From contig VUYV01000118.1 of assembly GCA_008711295.1 (NCBI GenBank), forward strand, positions 2,618,639-2,682,638: DNA of 64,000 nt, given 5' to 3'. The translations under genes were made by a program, and so were the position numbers. The notes under the pieces were generated by a model. That model saw only the letters and a program-made list of their open reading frames with translations, had not been told where the DNA came from and ran no database searches. The stretch's first letter is position 1; every line of letters starts with the position of its first letter. Shown here one piece after another: positions 25,201 to 36,630 of this stretch. Source of the DNA: Anarhynchus alexandrinus. Its lineage: Eukaryota > Chordata > Aves > Charadriiformes > Charadriidae.

Positions 25201-26039
25201 CTGTTATTTGATTTTGGCATGTTTCTGTGATTCAGCAGTACCCTTGTGAGATCGCAGCGTGACGTGCCGCAACCCAGCTCGGTCGATCGGCACATCACAG
25301 GGGGGGAAGAAGGAGCAAAAGAGAATGACTTTTGTCCCTTTTGCGAGGCAACAGGTTTGCAGAAGGATCAGCGACATCAGGGCCCTCATCCCGGTGGCAG
25401 TCGTGGTTAGGTATGGACTCCGAGGGCGCACAGCCTGCGGGATCGTATCCTTCCCCTGGTTTCTGAAGGTGGACAGCAGTGGTAGCAGTGCAATGGAAGG
25501 ACTCAAAGGGGTTCCACCCTCTCACCCCACGGCTCCCCCAGCCCGCCTTTCAGTCCGCTCCCTGCCCCGAGGGAATACGTGTGTATTCCCCGAGGAGTGC
25601 CGGAGCCTTTCTCCCGGGTCAGTAGCTCCAGACGCAGCTGGTTGGTGGGTTCCAACCAGAGCGGGGGCACAGACATCCAAAGAGTCAGCGATGCCGGGCT
25701 GCGTTGGAATTGCCGGTGTGGTGGTGCATCTGCCTGAACTTTTGGGTTCTCAGTGAAAGGCTGACTCTGCAGAGCTCGCCTCTGAAAACCAACGAGCAGT
25801 CCGTGTGTGCGCACATGCCTGCGCTCGTGCACGTACGCTTTTCTCCCTGCGCTCCCTTTCAGGCTCTCTGATTCGACATTCAGCAATGCAACCGGGGACT
25901 TTAACAGACAAAAGAAACGTCTTTCTTCAGACTGGACTTGGAATTGAAGAAACCTCGAGGGGAAAAAGTGATTAGAAGCTAAACAAGAAACTTCCCCGTC
26001 TCTTCCAATCGTGTTTATCTTCTTACTCAACAACTGCGC
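22281..26039. other. Noncoding, no gene seen
   Basis: Includes an AT-rich, possibly conserved part at about 22560-22990 (with TTTAATAATC and GATAAAAGATCATTAAG). A long T run (24811-24828) ends in TTTCTCCAG and mimics a splice acceptor. A GC-richer stretch lies at 25250-25880, where open frames of 165 and 179 codons overlap on opposite strands. None shows a domain, and both strands being open together indicates stop-poor composition, not coding. Confidence 0.5.
23395..23424 (+). repeat. Three perfect copies of a 10-base unit
   Basis: GTGATGGAGC repeated three times without mismatch. The array is too short to be more than a slippage product. Confidence 0.9.
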
Positions 26040-26360
26040 CAAAACATTCCCTTGACCAGGTTTTTATAGCCAACAGATTAGAATTTTATCACACACAATT
26101 TAGTGAGATTGCTTAACTTTCAGAGGTGCAGCTGAGCCTTTGGCCCGCTGATTGGCTCGGGGGCGTCTTGCCATCGCCCGCCGCCCATCAGTCATCGCCA
26201 GCCACCAGTATTTGCCTTTCAGGGATGCCGGAAGAATGGCAGAGAGATTAACGGAGGCACTCCTTGGTTTTTCAGAGTCAGTCAAATCCTTTCCCTTTCT
26301 GCCAGTCCTTTGTGATTGGCGAATTACAGTCTGAGCTTATCAAACACTGATAAACAATAG
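26040..26360. promoter_or_regulatory. Candidate regulatory element with CCAAT boxes and GATA dyad
   Basis: Contains two inverted CCAAT boxes (CTGATTGGC near 26148 and GTGATTGGC near 26312). Its right edge has an inverted pair of GATA sites, TTATCA at 26337-26342 and TGATAA at 26348-26353, separated by five bases. A CpG-rich centre (26155-26190) lies between AT-rich flanks. The combination suggests a promoter or enhancer. There is no clear exon start. Motifs are seen; function is inferred. Confidence 0.4.
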
Positions 26361-28375
26361 AGGACTTCCGCGCTGGGGAAAAAATAAAGTAACAGGATTA
26401 GACAGGCCATCGCATTCCAGGGCTGGTTTTATTCTCTACGGTGAAGATAGGTTTATGTACCTTAAGGGATTTCTCCCAGAGGATTGAGCGAGTGAAGTCA
26501 GGAGAGCGGTGGGTGGAGCAGACCTGGCAGGCAGTGTAGCTCATAGGAAGTGTCCCCCTGCCCTGATGGCCGGGGGAGCCCACAGCCACCGTCTCCTCGT
26601 GCTGTGACAGAAGCCTGTGCACTGCATCGCATCCAGCAGCGGTGTAGGCAGGGAGGAAAGGGCTTTGTCATCCTTCTCTTCCATGAATTCAAGATTCAAG
26701 GTCACTGGCATGTACCAAGGCACCTGAAAAGATGCAGCAATGTTTTTTTATCCTGTTCATAACATACCTCGAGATGGGCAGATGTAAATTCTGACAAGGT
26801 TTCTCTGTAGAATTCCCAGGGTCCATTTGCTCAAGGTTTGAGAAGGTCAAACCTTCTCTCCAGAGCAGATGAGGACGTGAGGGTGCTCCAGTGACGTTAG
26901 AGCAGGTCTGTGGGTCTGTGCTCTTCGAAGACCTGTCGCTCTGCACGGATGGCGAAGATTTTCATTTTTTTTTTGCTTTCCAGTAGGAGATTAAGCACGA
27001 AGGGTTTTACCTCCCTGCTTGCTACTCCACGACAAGCAGCAAGATGTAAATCTGTTATTGTCCAGACTACGGGTAGGGAAATTCTGGCTGCCTGAACGTA
27101 CCCATCACTGCACCCCGCACCCCCTGGGCTGCAGCATCACGCACTCGCAGACGCCGCGGTTCCCTCTCAATCCCCGGCTCTTCTGCTTTCCTCCCCGGCC
27201 CGAGGCTCTGCTCTCGGGCTGAGCCGCGCGTTGGTCTCGTTGTGCAGCAGCGAGGGAGTTTCTTGAACGTTTCTTCAGTGTATTTCAAACGGTGAAGACT
27301 GTTCTTGGCTTCTGCCCCCTCTCCTAGGCCCAAACAAAATGTTTCTCGATGGTAAGCTGTCATTAGAGTTCAGAGAAGCAGAGAAAGCAGATCTGATTTC
27401 ATATCTAATTTGCTGTAAAATGAGAGGCAGGGAAGAGAGGAGTCCTTTTTAATTAGAAAAAGGGTTGCAGAGATACTTTAGCCAGCACAGTGTTTCTCTC
27501 CAGTGCAAGAGCTTTCATGCGTATAACCCAGCCCTCCCTGTTCCAAAGAATGAAACATTATAAATATTACTTTCTGGTCTGTCTTTATTCCTGTTTCTCT
27601 TCCGAGTACTTTGGATCGCTGCCGTCCTCCCGATCGCCTGACAAGTGAACGCTGAAGGGAAAGAGGGACAGAGGGCCAAAGCCTCTCCTTCTCTCAGGTG
27701 CCAGTTACTGGAGGATGCAGACGGAGGACAGAGGGACTGTTAGTTCCCACTAACAGCATCTTCTGCACCGTGTGTTCCCGCGTCACGCAACAAGCTGATC
27801 AAAGCACGGGCTCCTTTTTGCCCCAAATCAGCTTGGAACCGTGTCTACCTCTTGCGAAATTTTGATGCAAGCAAAGCAGCAGCCCGTGGATATTTCTAAG
27901 CATGGAAGAGAGAAAATAATAATAATAATAAAAAAAAAGGCCAAAAAGAGTCCTGCATAGCAGAGAATGTTCTTTAGGGATTGATGCAGGCTCGCCTGAC
28001 TCTCTCATCGGGACGGTGAACGCCCAGTTTGGGTATCTGAGGTACCCCATCCCATCTGTCACTGAGGAGCATTCATAGTGGAAAAAAGCGGCCAGGTTGC
28101 CAGGGCCAGAGGTCTCTGCAGGACATTTTCCTGCGCAAACACTGAAATGCCGCGGGCAGACGAACCGCCCTTCTGCAGAGCTGGCCAGCCTTCCTCCGTG
28201 CCCGAGCGGGCAACCTGTGGGCACCTGGATCTTGTGTTGTGACATCAGTGTATCTTCAACTAAGCCTGCGCTTAAAGGTCTGTCCACGGAAAAACAAATT
28301 AGTGAAATGTAGATTTGCAGGAAATTATCGCTATTAAACCAGGCTACTTTTTCTTCCCTCAAAACCGGGTCTCAA
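26361..28375. other. Noncoding, no gene seen
   Basis: A CpG-containing patch lies at 27090-27240. The 187-codon minus-strand frame at 27799-28362 includes a run of tyrosines translated from the AAT microsatellite and has no domain, so it is treated as chance. Confidence 0.5.
27913..27938 (+). repeat. AAT microsatellite with A run
   Basis: AAT repeated about five times, followed by a run of eight to nine A. Simple sequence repeat. Confidence 0.9.
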
Positions 28376-28690
28376 TTAATGGAAATATTTATTTGGGTGA
28401 CTTGCAGATTATGTCTCCGGCCAATTAGCTCCATCTCAATGTTCTATTTCTTGCCTTTGAATCAATAAACAGTTCAAGATTTCCTGGAGTCAGAAAATGA
28501 ACGTCAGTGCCAAGAACTGTGGGTGTATTAAAACCATACCTACAACAATAGCCTCAACAAGGGAGCTCTGCTAATCACTCCCTTGTTTGGCTGGGTGTCT
28601 GACAGAGGAGCTCGAAAGCTGAAAGTATATAACACCCCCAATAGAGGAAACCACAGCTTACAGAACCCATGAAAAACATTTACTAACCTC
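28376..28690. promoter_or_regulatory. Candidate conserved noncoding block
   Basis: AT-rich, CpG-poor, with CAATTAATGG near 28374, GGCCAATTAGCTCC near 28420, GAATCAATAAACAG near 28459 and GCTAATCACTCCC near 28571. Several homeodomain and forkhead-like words in 200 bases, no repeats, and no open frame. An enhancer-like pattern; unverified. Confidence 0.35.
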
Positions 28691-29650
28691 CAGGTACCCT
28701 TTGTTCTCTATCCCTCCTGACAAGCACTTTTCTTCAGCACTACATACCTTAGATGCCTTTGCAATAAGATTTGATTGTGGGGCTTATAAGGTGGATCAAG
28801 ATGAGTGAGTCATTATCTGCCATTTATCTTTCATTTAATGAAAGGCAAAAAAAAAGTCACAATAAAACAGGACATGCTGTTCCTTTCTATAATTTGGCCA
28901 AATTATTCCAGGTTGCTTTCAAAACTGAACAAACCGGACCAACGCTTGTGTGTGTCCGTGTGTGCCTGTGCGCACAAGCCCATGCAGGACTTTGTAGGTG
29001 TCGGGCACGGGAGGGAGGAAGTAAAATCACCCGACCTCTAACAGTTTGTGCTGGAGAGTGCTGCAAGGGCAGCACCTTTGCCCGACATGAAGGGCCGTAC
29101 CTAAGCTGGGAGGTCTTCTGCCTCAGCTGAAGTTGGATCCAAAACTGAGGAACAACAACAAAAATGAGGTCTACCTCTCTCCGTGCTGACAGACCCGGGC
29201 TCCTCGGCAGACCTACCCGTGAAGCCGTTCCAATCTGGAAGCTTTATGGCCATGTTAACATGGCGCCTCTCCACGGGACTTATTAGTTTGGGCGAGGTGC
29301 CACGTTAACGCAGTTAGAAGGCAGCTAGACTGGAGCTGGCTCCTATCCGGCCAGCTTGGAGAGCATGTAGGCATGCCCTTTCCCTCTGACATTGTTACCT
29401 CCAGTACCACCCAGGCTGATAAAGTCTGAGGCTTACTTACACCGTGGAATGTTATAGACCTCATTTAGACAGCTCAGTTAGGAGACTAGTCACGGCAGGT
29501 CAGCTGGCTGTTGGGAACAAACACATCAGGGTGATCCAAAAGCAAGGTGGGTTTGGAGACTGCGTTCTCCTTTATCTTTACACGTGGTCCTCCAAGAAGC
29601 CCTATGCTGACACACTTAGTCAAGGCCTCTCATTTTTGCAGGTCTGCTTA
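28691..29650. other. Noncoding, no gene seen
   Basis: Contains a short GT-rich patch at about 28947-28975. The 119-codon frame at 28771-29130 spans this patch and has no domain. Confidence 0.5.
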
Positions 29651-29745
29651 AGTGGTTTAGAAGTGGTTTTGTCAGGGTAGGTTAATGGTTGGACTTGATG
29701 ATCTTAAAGGTCCCTTCCGACCTCAACAATTCTATGGTTCTATGA
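29651..29745 (+). mobile_element. CR1 LINE extreme 3' end, plus strand
   Basis: Only the last 95 bases of a CR1 are present: AGTGGTTTAGAAGTGGTTTT, then TTAATGGTTGGACTTGATG, ATCTTAAAGGTCCCTTCCGA and the octamer-type tail TTCTATGGTTCTATGA. It is a severely 5'-truncated insertion. It resembles the 3' end of the 52.3 kb copy, so the two probably share a subfamily. Confidence 0.93.
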
Positions 29746-32349
29746 AAGTCAGCAACAGCCCTCGGTGGGGCAGCTCAGAGCGCTGGTGCTGATGGCACCT
29801 TGGGTTGGGACACGGCGCCTGCCACAGATCAGGAGTCCAAGATCTCAACACACCAGACTGAGAGCGAACAAAGACGCTGTAGGTGAAGATGAAGATACAT
29901 TGGCTGAGCTGTACAGAGAGAGCTTCTGTGAGTCAGGGGTAGGTACATTAGTGAGATCTACTTGAGACCCGAAATACAAAATAAGGGGTTTTCTTGCAAG
30001 GCTGGACTAAGAAATCCAGGTGAACCCAGAAAACACAGCAGCAGGGGAACATTAGAGTTTGGCAAGACAGGAGTTAAGATGTACCGCACCAAGTCTATCA
30101 CTGACTTGAGGCTGTCCTGCTTTAGCATGCCGAGGAAAACAATATCCTTTAAAAAAAAACAACACAAAAGACACGGCAGAAGAGTCAGTGTTGCATGACC
30201 CTTCCATCCACGAGCATGTGCTGGCTGGTTCTTGGCCTCGCCAGAGACATTTCTTCATTCAGTAAGGTCAGCATGTGTCATTTTCTGCTTACCGCTGCCT
30301 CTAGCACCTCACCCCACTGCATGGCCCGCGCTGAGCCGTGTCCGTGGCCACTTCAGTCACTTGCCGGTGCCAAGCGTGTCCAGCGTCCCTCTTTGCCATA
30401 ATACTGTGTTGCAGCCATGCTGATGGCCACCAAGAGGAGAAACCCAAGACGGAGAAAAGGAAGGGGGTAGATGGGTGGGGACCTGGCGCGTCAGTGGCGT
30501 GCTGGCTTGGCAGTGCTGGGGTGGCAGCGGTAGGGATAGCCATGGCTCTGACTTCAGCCGTGCCAGGTGCCTTCTTCAAGACGTAAATCACTACCGTGTG
30601 CCCTACAGAAACTGCTGTCAGGCACAGGAGACTTTGCGATTCTCAAAATTGTGATATTTTAAATTCTTTTGAGGTTTTGTTTTGTTTTATTTTTTTCACT
30701 AGGAGTTGAAACTGAACTCAATTCTGTAAACTAAGCTGGTTTTTATTTCTTCCCCTGTGACAGCTATACAGCCTCGGGTCACGATCACATCAAACCATCC
30801 AAGCTAAGAAATACACGAGCTGGTCAGTGCTTGGGTGGGTGGCCCCCAGCTAGAATCCAGATGGCGGTAAGGATTAAATCATCCCCGTGAAACAGCACCA
30901 AATGAGTGTCCTCTTTTGGCACGATGGGACTGAGAGTTGCTTACAGACAGGATGCTCTGCCCGGGCTCCGATTGCTCCCAGCCCCGCGTGATGCTGCTCC
31001 GCTTCTCAGGAGCCCGGGGGTCCCAGCGTGGGTCCGGCTCTGAGCTGAAGCGTTACGCACCCACTGAGCACCAGGGTGAGGGATGAGCCCAAGTGCAGAT
31101 CAATGCGGGATCGGGGCTATCGCTTGTGGTTAGGAGTCGGCAGATGAGTCGGTGGCTGAGTCCGGCAAATGTGGTTGGGATTGCTCGTGAAATTTTTTAG
31201 TCCTTTTCCTCGCACAGCCTCTGTCTCCTGCACAGAGACACGCAGCCTAGACCTTGTTGTCCATCAGCTCCTAGCAGTTTTGTCCAAATCCCCAAAATCG
31301 GGAGGGCCCCTTTGTGTGGAAGTGAGAGGAGGAGGAGGAGGAGGAGGAAGAGAAGGAGGAGGAGGAGGAGGAGGAGGGTTAGGGGAGCACTCGCCCATGC
31401 ATCAAAACGCAGTTTTGTCCTCTTCCCTGCCGAAGCAAATGGATGAAACCGGGGCAGGCTGGAGCAGCCCCTCCAAGTTTTGGAGCATCAGCACAGAAAG
31501 CCGAGCCAAGAAAGAACACATGGTGGTTGTGTGTTGCAGTGACACTTCAAGAAAAATCGCTTTGAGTCGTGAGCCTGATCACTTAACTGCGGCGGGCACC
31601 CTCCCAGGTTTCCTGAGTCGAATGTAAATTGCCTGAGGAAACGTCCCCCTCCTGCCCCTCACCCCGGCACCGTTCCCCCGTCACACACGCGCTCCCTCTG
31701 ACTGCACGCCCTATGGCTCACGGCTCTTTTACTGTGTTTACAAATTATGAAAATTCTGGTCGGTTAATTAGGAAAATATCGGTAGGTGTGTTCGGCTGGC
31801 TCCCGCGTGGAGCCGAGGCAGCGAGCGGGCTGGAAAGCCCTTGAAAAACGAGCCGCTTTCTCGCTGCTCTTATTGCCAATGGGTTTTGTTGTTGTAGGGT
31901 ACGACTCCGCCAGTCTGCAAAAGCCCCTTTACAAGCTGCAGCGCCGGGGGCCGGGCCGGCAGCGTGATTTACTCGGCGGGGCTGCCCGGCCTGAGCGGGA
32001 GGGAGACGGACAAACAGAAGGGCGGCGGGAAGGATGGAGTCTGCTTTCTGTTAGCCCGGTAGAAATATCCGCGCGCGGGCCGAGCGCCAAATCTCTAGCT
32101 GCAGCATGCAGTGGAAGTACCTCAGTTCACACCGGTTTAGTTGCCGGTCCCGAATTCACTTCAGGCTCGTCTACATGTGGAGTATTTGTGTGACACGCAG
32201 AGGGCTGACCCTGAGCCCACGGTGAGGGGTTTTCGCTCCCGTCCGGTTCCCTGGACTCCAGCAGGATACATCTTGCGGTGTGCGTTGATAGGAGCATCGG
32301 GGGGATCGAGTCCGGTTTTGTCTGTGTAGTTATTGCAGATTTTATTGCT
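29746..32349. other. Noncoding, GC-rich in the right half
   Basis: No gene recognised. From about 30950 to 32110 GC and CpG content rise, most clearly at 31910-32110 (GGGGCCGGGCCGGCAGCG and nearby). The open frames of 152 and 135 codons in this part owe their length to the GGA repeat and to GC-richness. A weak CpG-island candidate at 31910-32110 has no splice donor that stands out. Confidence 0.45.
31325..31378 (+). repeat. GGA microsatellite
   Basis: GGA/GAG trinucleotide run of about 54 bases with one AGAGAA interruption. It is a purine mirror-type tract that can adopt triplex structures. Translated, it produces the glycine- or glutamate-rich segments seen in chance frames. Confidence 0.92.
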
Positions 32350-32744
32350 GGGACTGTTTAGTTTGAGGAAGAGGAGGCTGAGGGGAGACCTCATCACTCT
32401 CTACAACTATTTGAAAGGACACTGTAGAGAGGTCGGTGCTGGTCTCTTCTCACAGGTGATTAATGACAGAACAAGAGGGAATGGCTTCAAGCTCCAACAG
32501 GGGAGATTTAGACTGAACATTAGGAAAGAATTTTTCCCAGAAAGAGTGGTCGGGCACTGGAATAGGCTGCCCAGGGAGGGGGTTGAGTCACCATCCCTGG
32601 GTGTGTTTAAGAGCCGTTTAGATGTGGTGTTGGGGGATATGGTGTAGGGGAGAGCTTTGTAGAGTAGGGTAGATGGTTGGACTCGATGATCCCAAGGGTC
32701 TCTTCCAACCTAGACTATTCTATGATTCGATGATTCTATGATTT
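32350..32744 (+). mobile_element. CR1 LINE 3' fragment, plus strand
   Basis: A 5'-truncated CR1 whose open frame reads through the ORF2 C terminus. Landmarks in order are [54 protein letters not shown] and DVVLGDMV, followed by a stop. The 3' untranslated end has GGTTGGACTCGATGATCCCA and the tail TTCTATGATTCGATGATTCT. It matches the minus-strand copy at 43.1-43.4 kb with only a handful of differences over about 330 bases, implying a young subfamily. Confidence 0.95.
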
Positions 32745-34695
32745 TACGTTAGTTGGAGAGGAAGAAGGGCAGGTCCTGCAGAGCCGACTTCTGAACCCAA
32801 TGGGGTTATTTCAGCAGAAAAATTCACCCATTGCTCTGAACTAATTTTCTGTATTTACCTGGTATGAGTGAGAGGAAAAGGTATTTTCGTTCTCAGCATG
32901 TTTTCAATACAACAGCATTTTTGCCATCAGCTGAGTAGCCAGGCATTGATTTCAAAAGAATTACATCAGGGGACAAAGCTTAGAGAAAGGATAATTTTTC
33001 TGCTTTACCTCTTTCCTTATCTCCTCTAAAAAAAACAGGATTTTTTTTTTTTTCAATATTTGTAGAGGGGAATGAATATGTGTAAATTTTTATAACATTT
33101 CTTTATATATACACGTAAATAAAGGAGGATAGTATATGTAAAGTTCAGCTTATTCACAGTATGACAAAACTGATCTATTTTCATGACATTTCAATTATAT
33201 GTTATGACGATACATTAAAATATAGCGTGTAGTGTCCCGGATCTTGAACAGTACAAAACCTGATCAATTTTCTAATATGTAACACATGGTTTAGACACTT
33301 GTGAGTATGTTAGAAGTACACATGCCGTGTTCTTTGCTAAGAAAAAGAGTTTGACTACAGATTTGGAATGTGTGTTACATTTTGCTGGAATTATAGGTGT
33401 TCTAGTTTATTTTATCACTTATTTCACTAAGATTATCTTTACATGTTAAAGAAACACCGGTTCTTAATACTGTTTGGATTTAGCAACGCTAAACCTGTAT
33501 CTCAGCCCACCTGACATTCACTGTTATTCTTTAGGAAAGGCAGAGATTGTGCTTGTGCCCACTGAAATCCCACTGAAGGCAACTCACTCCTGTCGGTGCT
33601 CTGTGAAAATCGGGGCAGTTATTCCGCTTGCAGTGGCAGCTCCAAGAAAAATCAGAATTTAGGATCAGGTGATGCATATACAGCTATATTTAAATTTTGA
33701 AATAAAATTCTTTTTCATCAAGTAATACAAATGTCCGTTCAAAGACACAATAGTCCTATTAAAAGATACTTTAAGGTCTAGAGGGTTTCATAGAGAATTA
33801 AATTACCTATCAAAATAAGTAGTCGTCTAATATGATCGGAACAGCTGTCATGAACCTTTTCTAGGGAGAAAAAACTTAAAGATTAAAAATTCATCTGACC
33901 ACAGTGATTTTGTTTGCCCAGAAGTGCATTTGGAATGAGGGCTACGGTTTAGGAGACAACTTCCTTGTCTAACTGAGCAGTGACTTCTTGTGCTGAAAGA
34001 TGACACTGGGAGCAAATCACTGTAATTCCAAGAACAGCCAGGTATGCACCACCCAAAAATTCATTGTCATCAGATAAAATAAGAACTTTTTCAAGTCAGT
34101 GTATATGGCAGTTAACTAAAACTGTTCATTTGCATTGCTTAGAAACATTTGGTTTTGCGTTTCACTTTCTTGTTCTATGGTTTGATTGTTTTTTTCTCCC
34201 AAATGAAAAACTATTTTGGACTTTTAAAGAAACGTCCAATTGAAATTTTCAATAATTTCTCTTTTTTCACCGTGAGAAATGTATTTAGCTGATGTTGCCC
34301 ATGAACACTTTCAACCAACGATACACTGAAAAGTTTCCGAACCAGTTAGTCTTTAAACAACCGTGACACCATAAGCAACTTGTGAACATTTCTGCCAAAG
34401 ACTCATGGATCGCTGATAACTAAAATGTTAAACCACGGATGGGCTTTAAGCCTGATCGAGTTAACAGTAGAGTTCTGGCCTTCTTCTGTTCTTGTCAACA
34501 GCTCTGGAAAGCTCTTTCCATCAGTATTTTACAGAAAGCATAAGTGGTGTCTTCCTGCAAAAATTCCTTCCTCATAATTTGTGAGGCTGCTGGGTTGTGT
34601 GTATACTATTTGCTGGCAGAATTGGTTATTAGTGGTTGGGGGTTTTTTGGTAATATATGTTTTTGCTGTGTTTTTGTAAAAGTGTCCAGGTATTT
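32745..34695. other. AT-rich noncoding desert
   Basis: About 2 kb of low-GC sequence with frequent A/T runs and almost no CpG, sharply different from the GC-rich DNA left of it. No frame over 65 codons, no repeat family, no splice-bounded segment. It could be an intron or a scaffold-like intergenic segment. Confidence 0.55.
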
Positions 34696-35060
34696 TGTGG
34701 GTTATTATTATTATTATAAATTATTACACTTGGGTGCATAATGTTCATTCCATTCCATGCAGAGTTATCAATTTGCAATTTGTGTGGGATTAAGGGGAAT
34801 TCTGCCTGCAGAGTCAGTTTAGCAGTGAATAAATCGACCTGGTGCTGTAATTGATGGCCAAACACTGCACGCTCCTGCAGCTGAATTGCAGTGGAGAACA
34901 CCTCCAGTATTACTGCTCTTGCGAAAGTACTATTTGGATACCGTGTCAAAAATACCAGCTTGGCCCCATTATTCTAAAGCTAAATTGATCCATATGATTG
35001 GAGTATTGCCCAGATATTTATTTTTTTTTCAAACAATCATTTTGAAATTACCATTATCAA
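34696..35060. promoter_or_regulatory. Candidate conserved noncoding block
   Basis: Begins with a short TTA repeat (34700-34715), then CpG-poor sequence with TTATCAATTTGC near 34767, CTGTAATTGATGG near 34844, AGCTGAATTGCAG near 34878 and CCATATGATTGG near 34990. Motif density and lack of repeats suggest a regulatory element. Unverified. Confidence 0.3.
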
Positions 35061-36540
35061 TACACTAATGCATGTTGAAGGCTTGTTGGGTCTGACATAG
35101 GAAGTGATGTAATAAGGGAACCCTTAATTCTCGCGGCCCTCAAACAGGAAACATTTTCCTCGAGGAATAGTATACTTGAAAACTGCAGATTACAATTTAA
35201 TATTAACCAGATTTCTACATTAAACATGATTTCCGAGAACAATTTGATTTTTCTTTTTTTTTTTCCCCCTTTTTTTTCCCCCTGCTTCTTCTCTAAATGA
35301 TCAAAACTGCATCCAACCGCAAGCGGCTCCTGGAATGAGCCCGTGGCTGCCTGCAATTTAAATGTCAGCCTCGGCAATTGCAGAGGTACGTTGGATCTCC
35401 CTTCCAGCCCTTGCCACTCACTCCTTCCCTGTCAATCTCAATCTGCCTCGGGTACCCACACGTGTCACTAAGCCTCATTTTGTCCGCCTTGCCTGGTGAG
35501 GTACATTTTGCTTCGGGGGTGTATGAAGGTCTCCCCAGGGTTTTGGTGGTATCACCACTTGATCCGTAGCCAGTACCAGCTGATGGAGTAACGATAGCAC
35601 AGTAGCAACGAACGCCCGTTGTATTTTTGGAGACAAACGGCAAATTGCATCATCTCCAGTGCAGTGTGAGGGACAGAATGACGACAATTAACAACTGCGC
35701 AAATATTTCATTTTCTGGACTGACTGGCTACTTGGTTCTTCCAATGACCACTACTATTTGTCTGTATTTGTTTATGGTCTGGGAGTCCTGTTCGTGAGCG
35801 GTCACGATGCCAGGCTGTTAACAAACACAGCAAACAAAAAAAGTTGTCCCTGTCTCAAAGAGCCTCCAAGGTTGAGTGCCATCCCGCACAACGCCCAGTG
35901 CCAAGGAGTGTGACTAACGTCACCTTCCCCGCGGTGTTTGGGTGTCTGCTGCTCCCAGGGGGAGGTATCCGTGCTGCTCCCTGCAAAGGTCACTGCCGAG
36001 AAGCCCTTCAGGCTGAGCCAAACACAACTCATTTCACCATCTCCTTCAAAAGTCAAGTCAGACCACACCACTGGTAGCAAGACATGTTTACCAGGTCTGC
36101 AAAAGTGATGAGTCTAAATATAGCGCATGTCGAAATGGTCCTTACGGAGGGGAAGGAAAAGGGATGGTGTGGCTGGGAGGAAAGGTAATGCAGAAGCTCT
36201 CCACCATAAACCTTCTGACCTAATGCAGTTTTTCCTCTGGAATTGTCTAATTGCTTCCCAGAGGCCTGCTCCTACAAAATAAAACACTTCAAAGAGCCAA
36301 AGATTTCAAAACTAAGGACATCTCTGCAATACAGCCAGCTCCTGCGTGTGAAGGTTATTTACAAAAGCAAAGGCAAAGAACAAGAAGGAGAACGTGGCTG
36401 CTGCAAGCTGATGGTTCGATTGGGAGCACCGGTTCCGCTGGGGAACTGCTTCTGAAAACTCACCTGCTGAAAAAAACCACTTTCTTCTGAAAAGGTCTTC
36501 AAAGGTCAGAAACCACAAGATGGCATTCTGCTCTTTGCCT
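35061..36540. other. Noncoding, with pyrimidine tract
   Basis: A 40-base pyrimidine tract lies at about 35247-35286. No gene or transposon recognised. Frames of 92-106 codons over this stretch lack any domain. The part at 35120-35235 is AT-rich and may be conserved. Confidence 0.5.
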
Positions 36541-36546
36541 CTGCAG

Positions 36547-36630
36547 TCTGCTGCTCGACGGGCTGAGGAACGCGATGGGAAGGGATAGGCACACTTTTCT
36601 CAACGTGGACAAGAAGGGTCAACCTCAAAG
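36547..36630 (+). other. Possible 84-base plus-strand exon
   Basis: The segment is bounded by a pyrimidine-rich acceptor (CTCTTTGCCTCTGCAG at 36531-36546) and a strong donor (CAAAG|GTGAGC at 36630). Its length is a multiple of three and one phase is open, reading LLLDGLRNAMGRDRHTFLN and onward; the other phases are not all open. There is no partner exon in view and no domain recognised. Chance pairs of good splice sites are common in 64 kb, so this is a lead only. Confidence 0.2.

Noticed and set aside
25259..26042. Overlapping frames of 165 (+) and 179 (-) codons
   Set aside because: Both strands are open over the same GC-rich DNA, starts are arbitrary, and there are no domains.
27799..28362. 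187-codon minus-strand frame
   Set aside because: It contains a tyrosine run translated from an AAT microsatellite and no domain, and lacks splice or conservation support.
31325..31378. Glycine-rich protein segment
   Set aside because: It is a translated GGA microsatellite, not a coding domain.
36414..36424. Second B-box-like GGTTCGATTGG
   Set aside because: No tRNA or SINE head upstream; isolated word.
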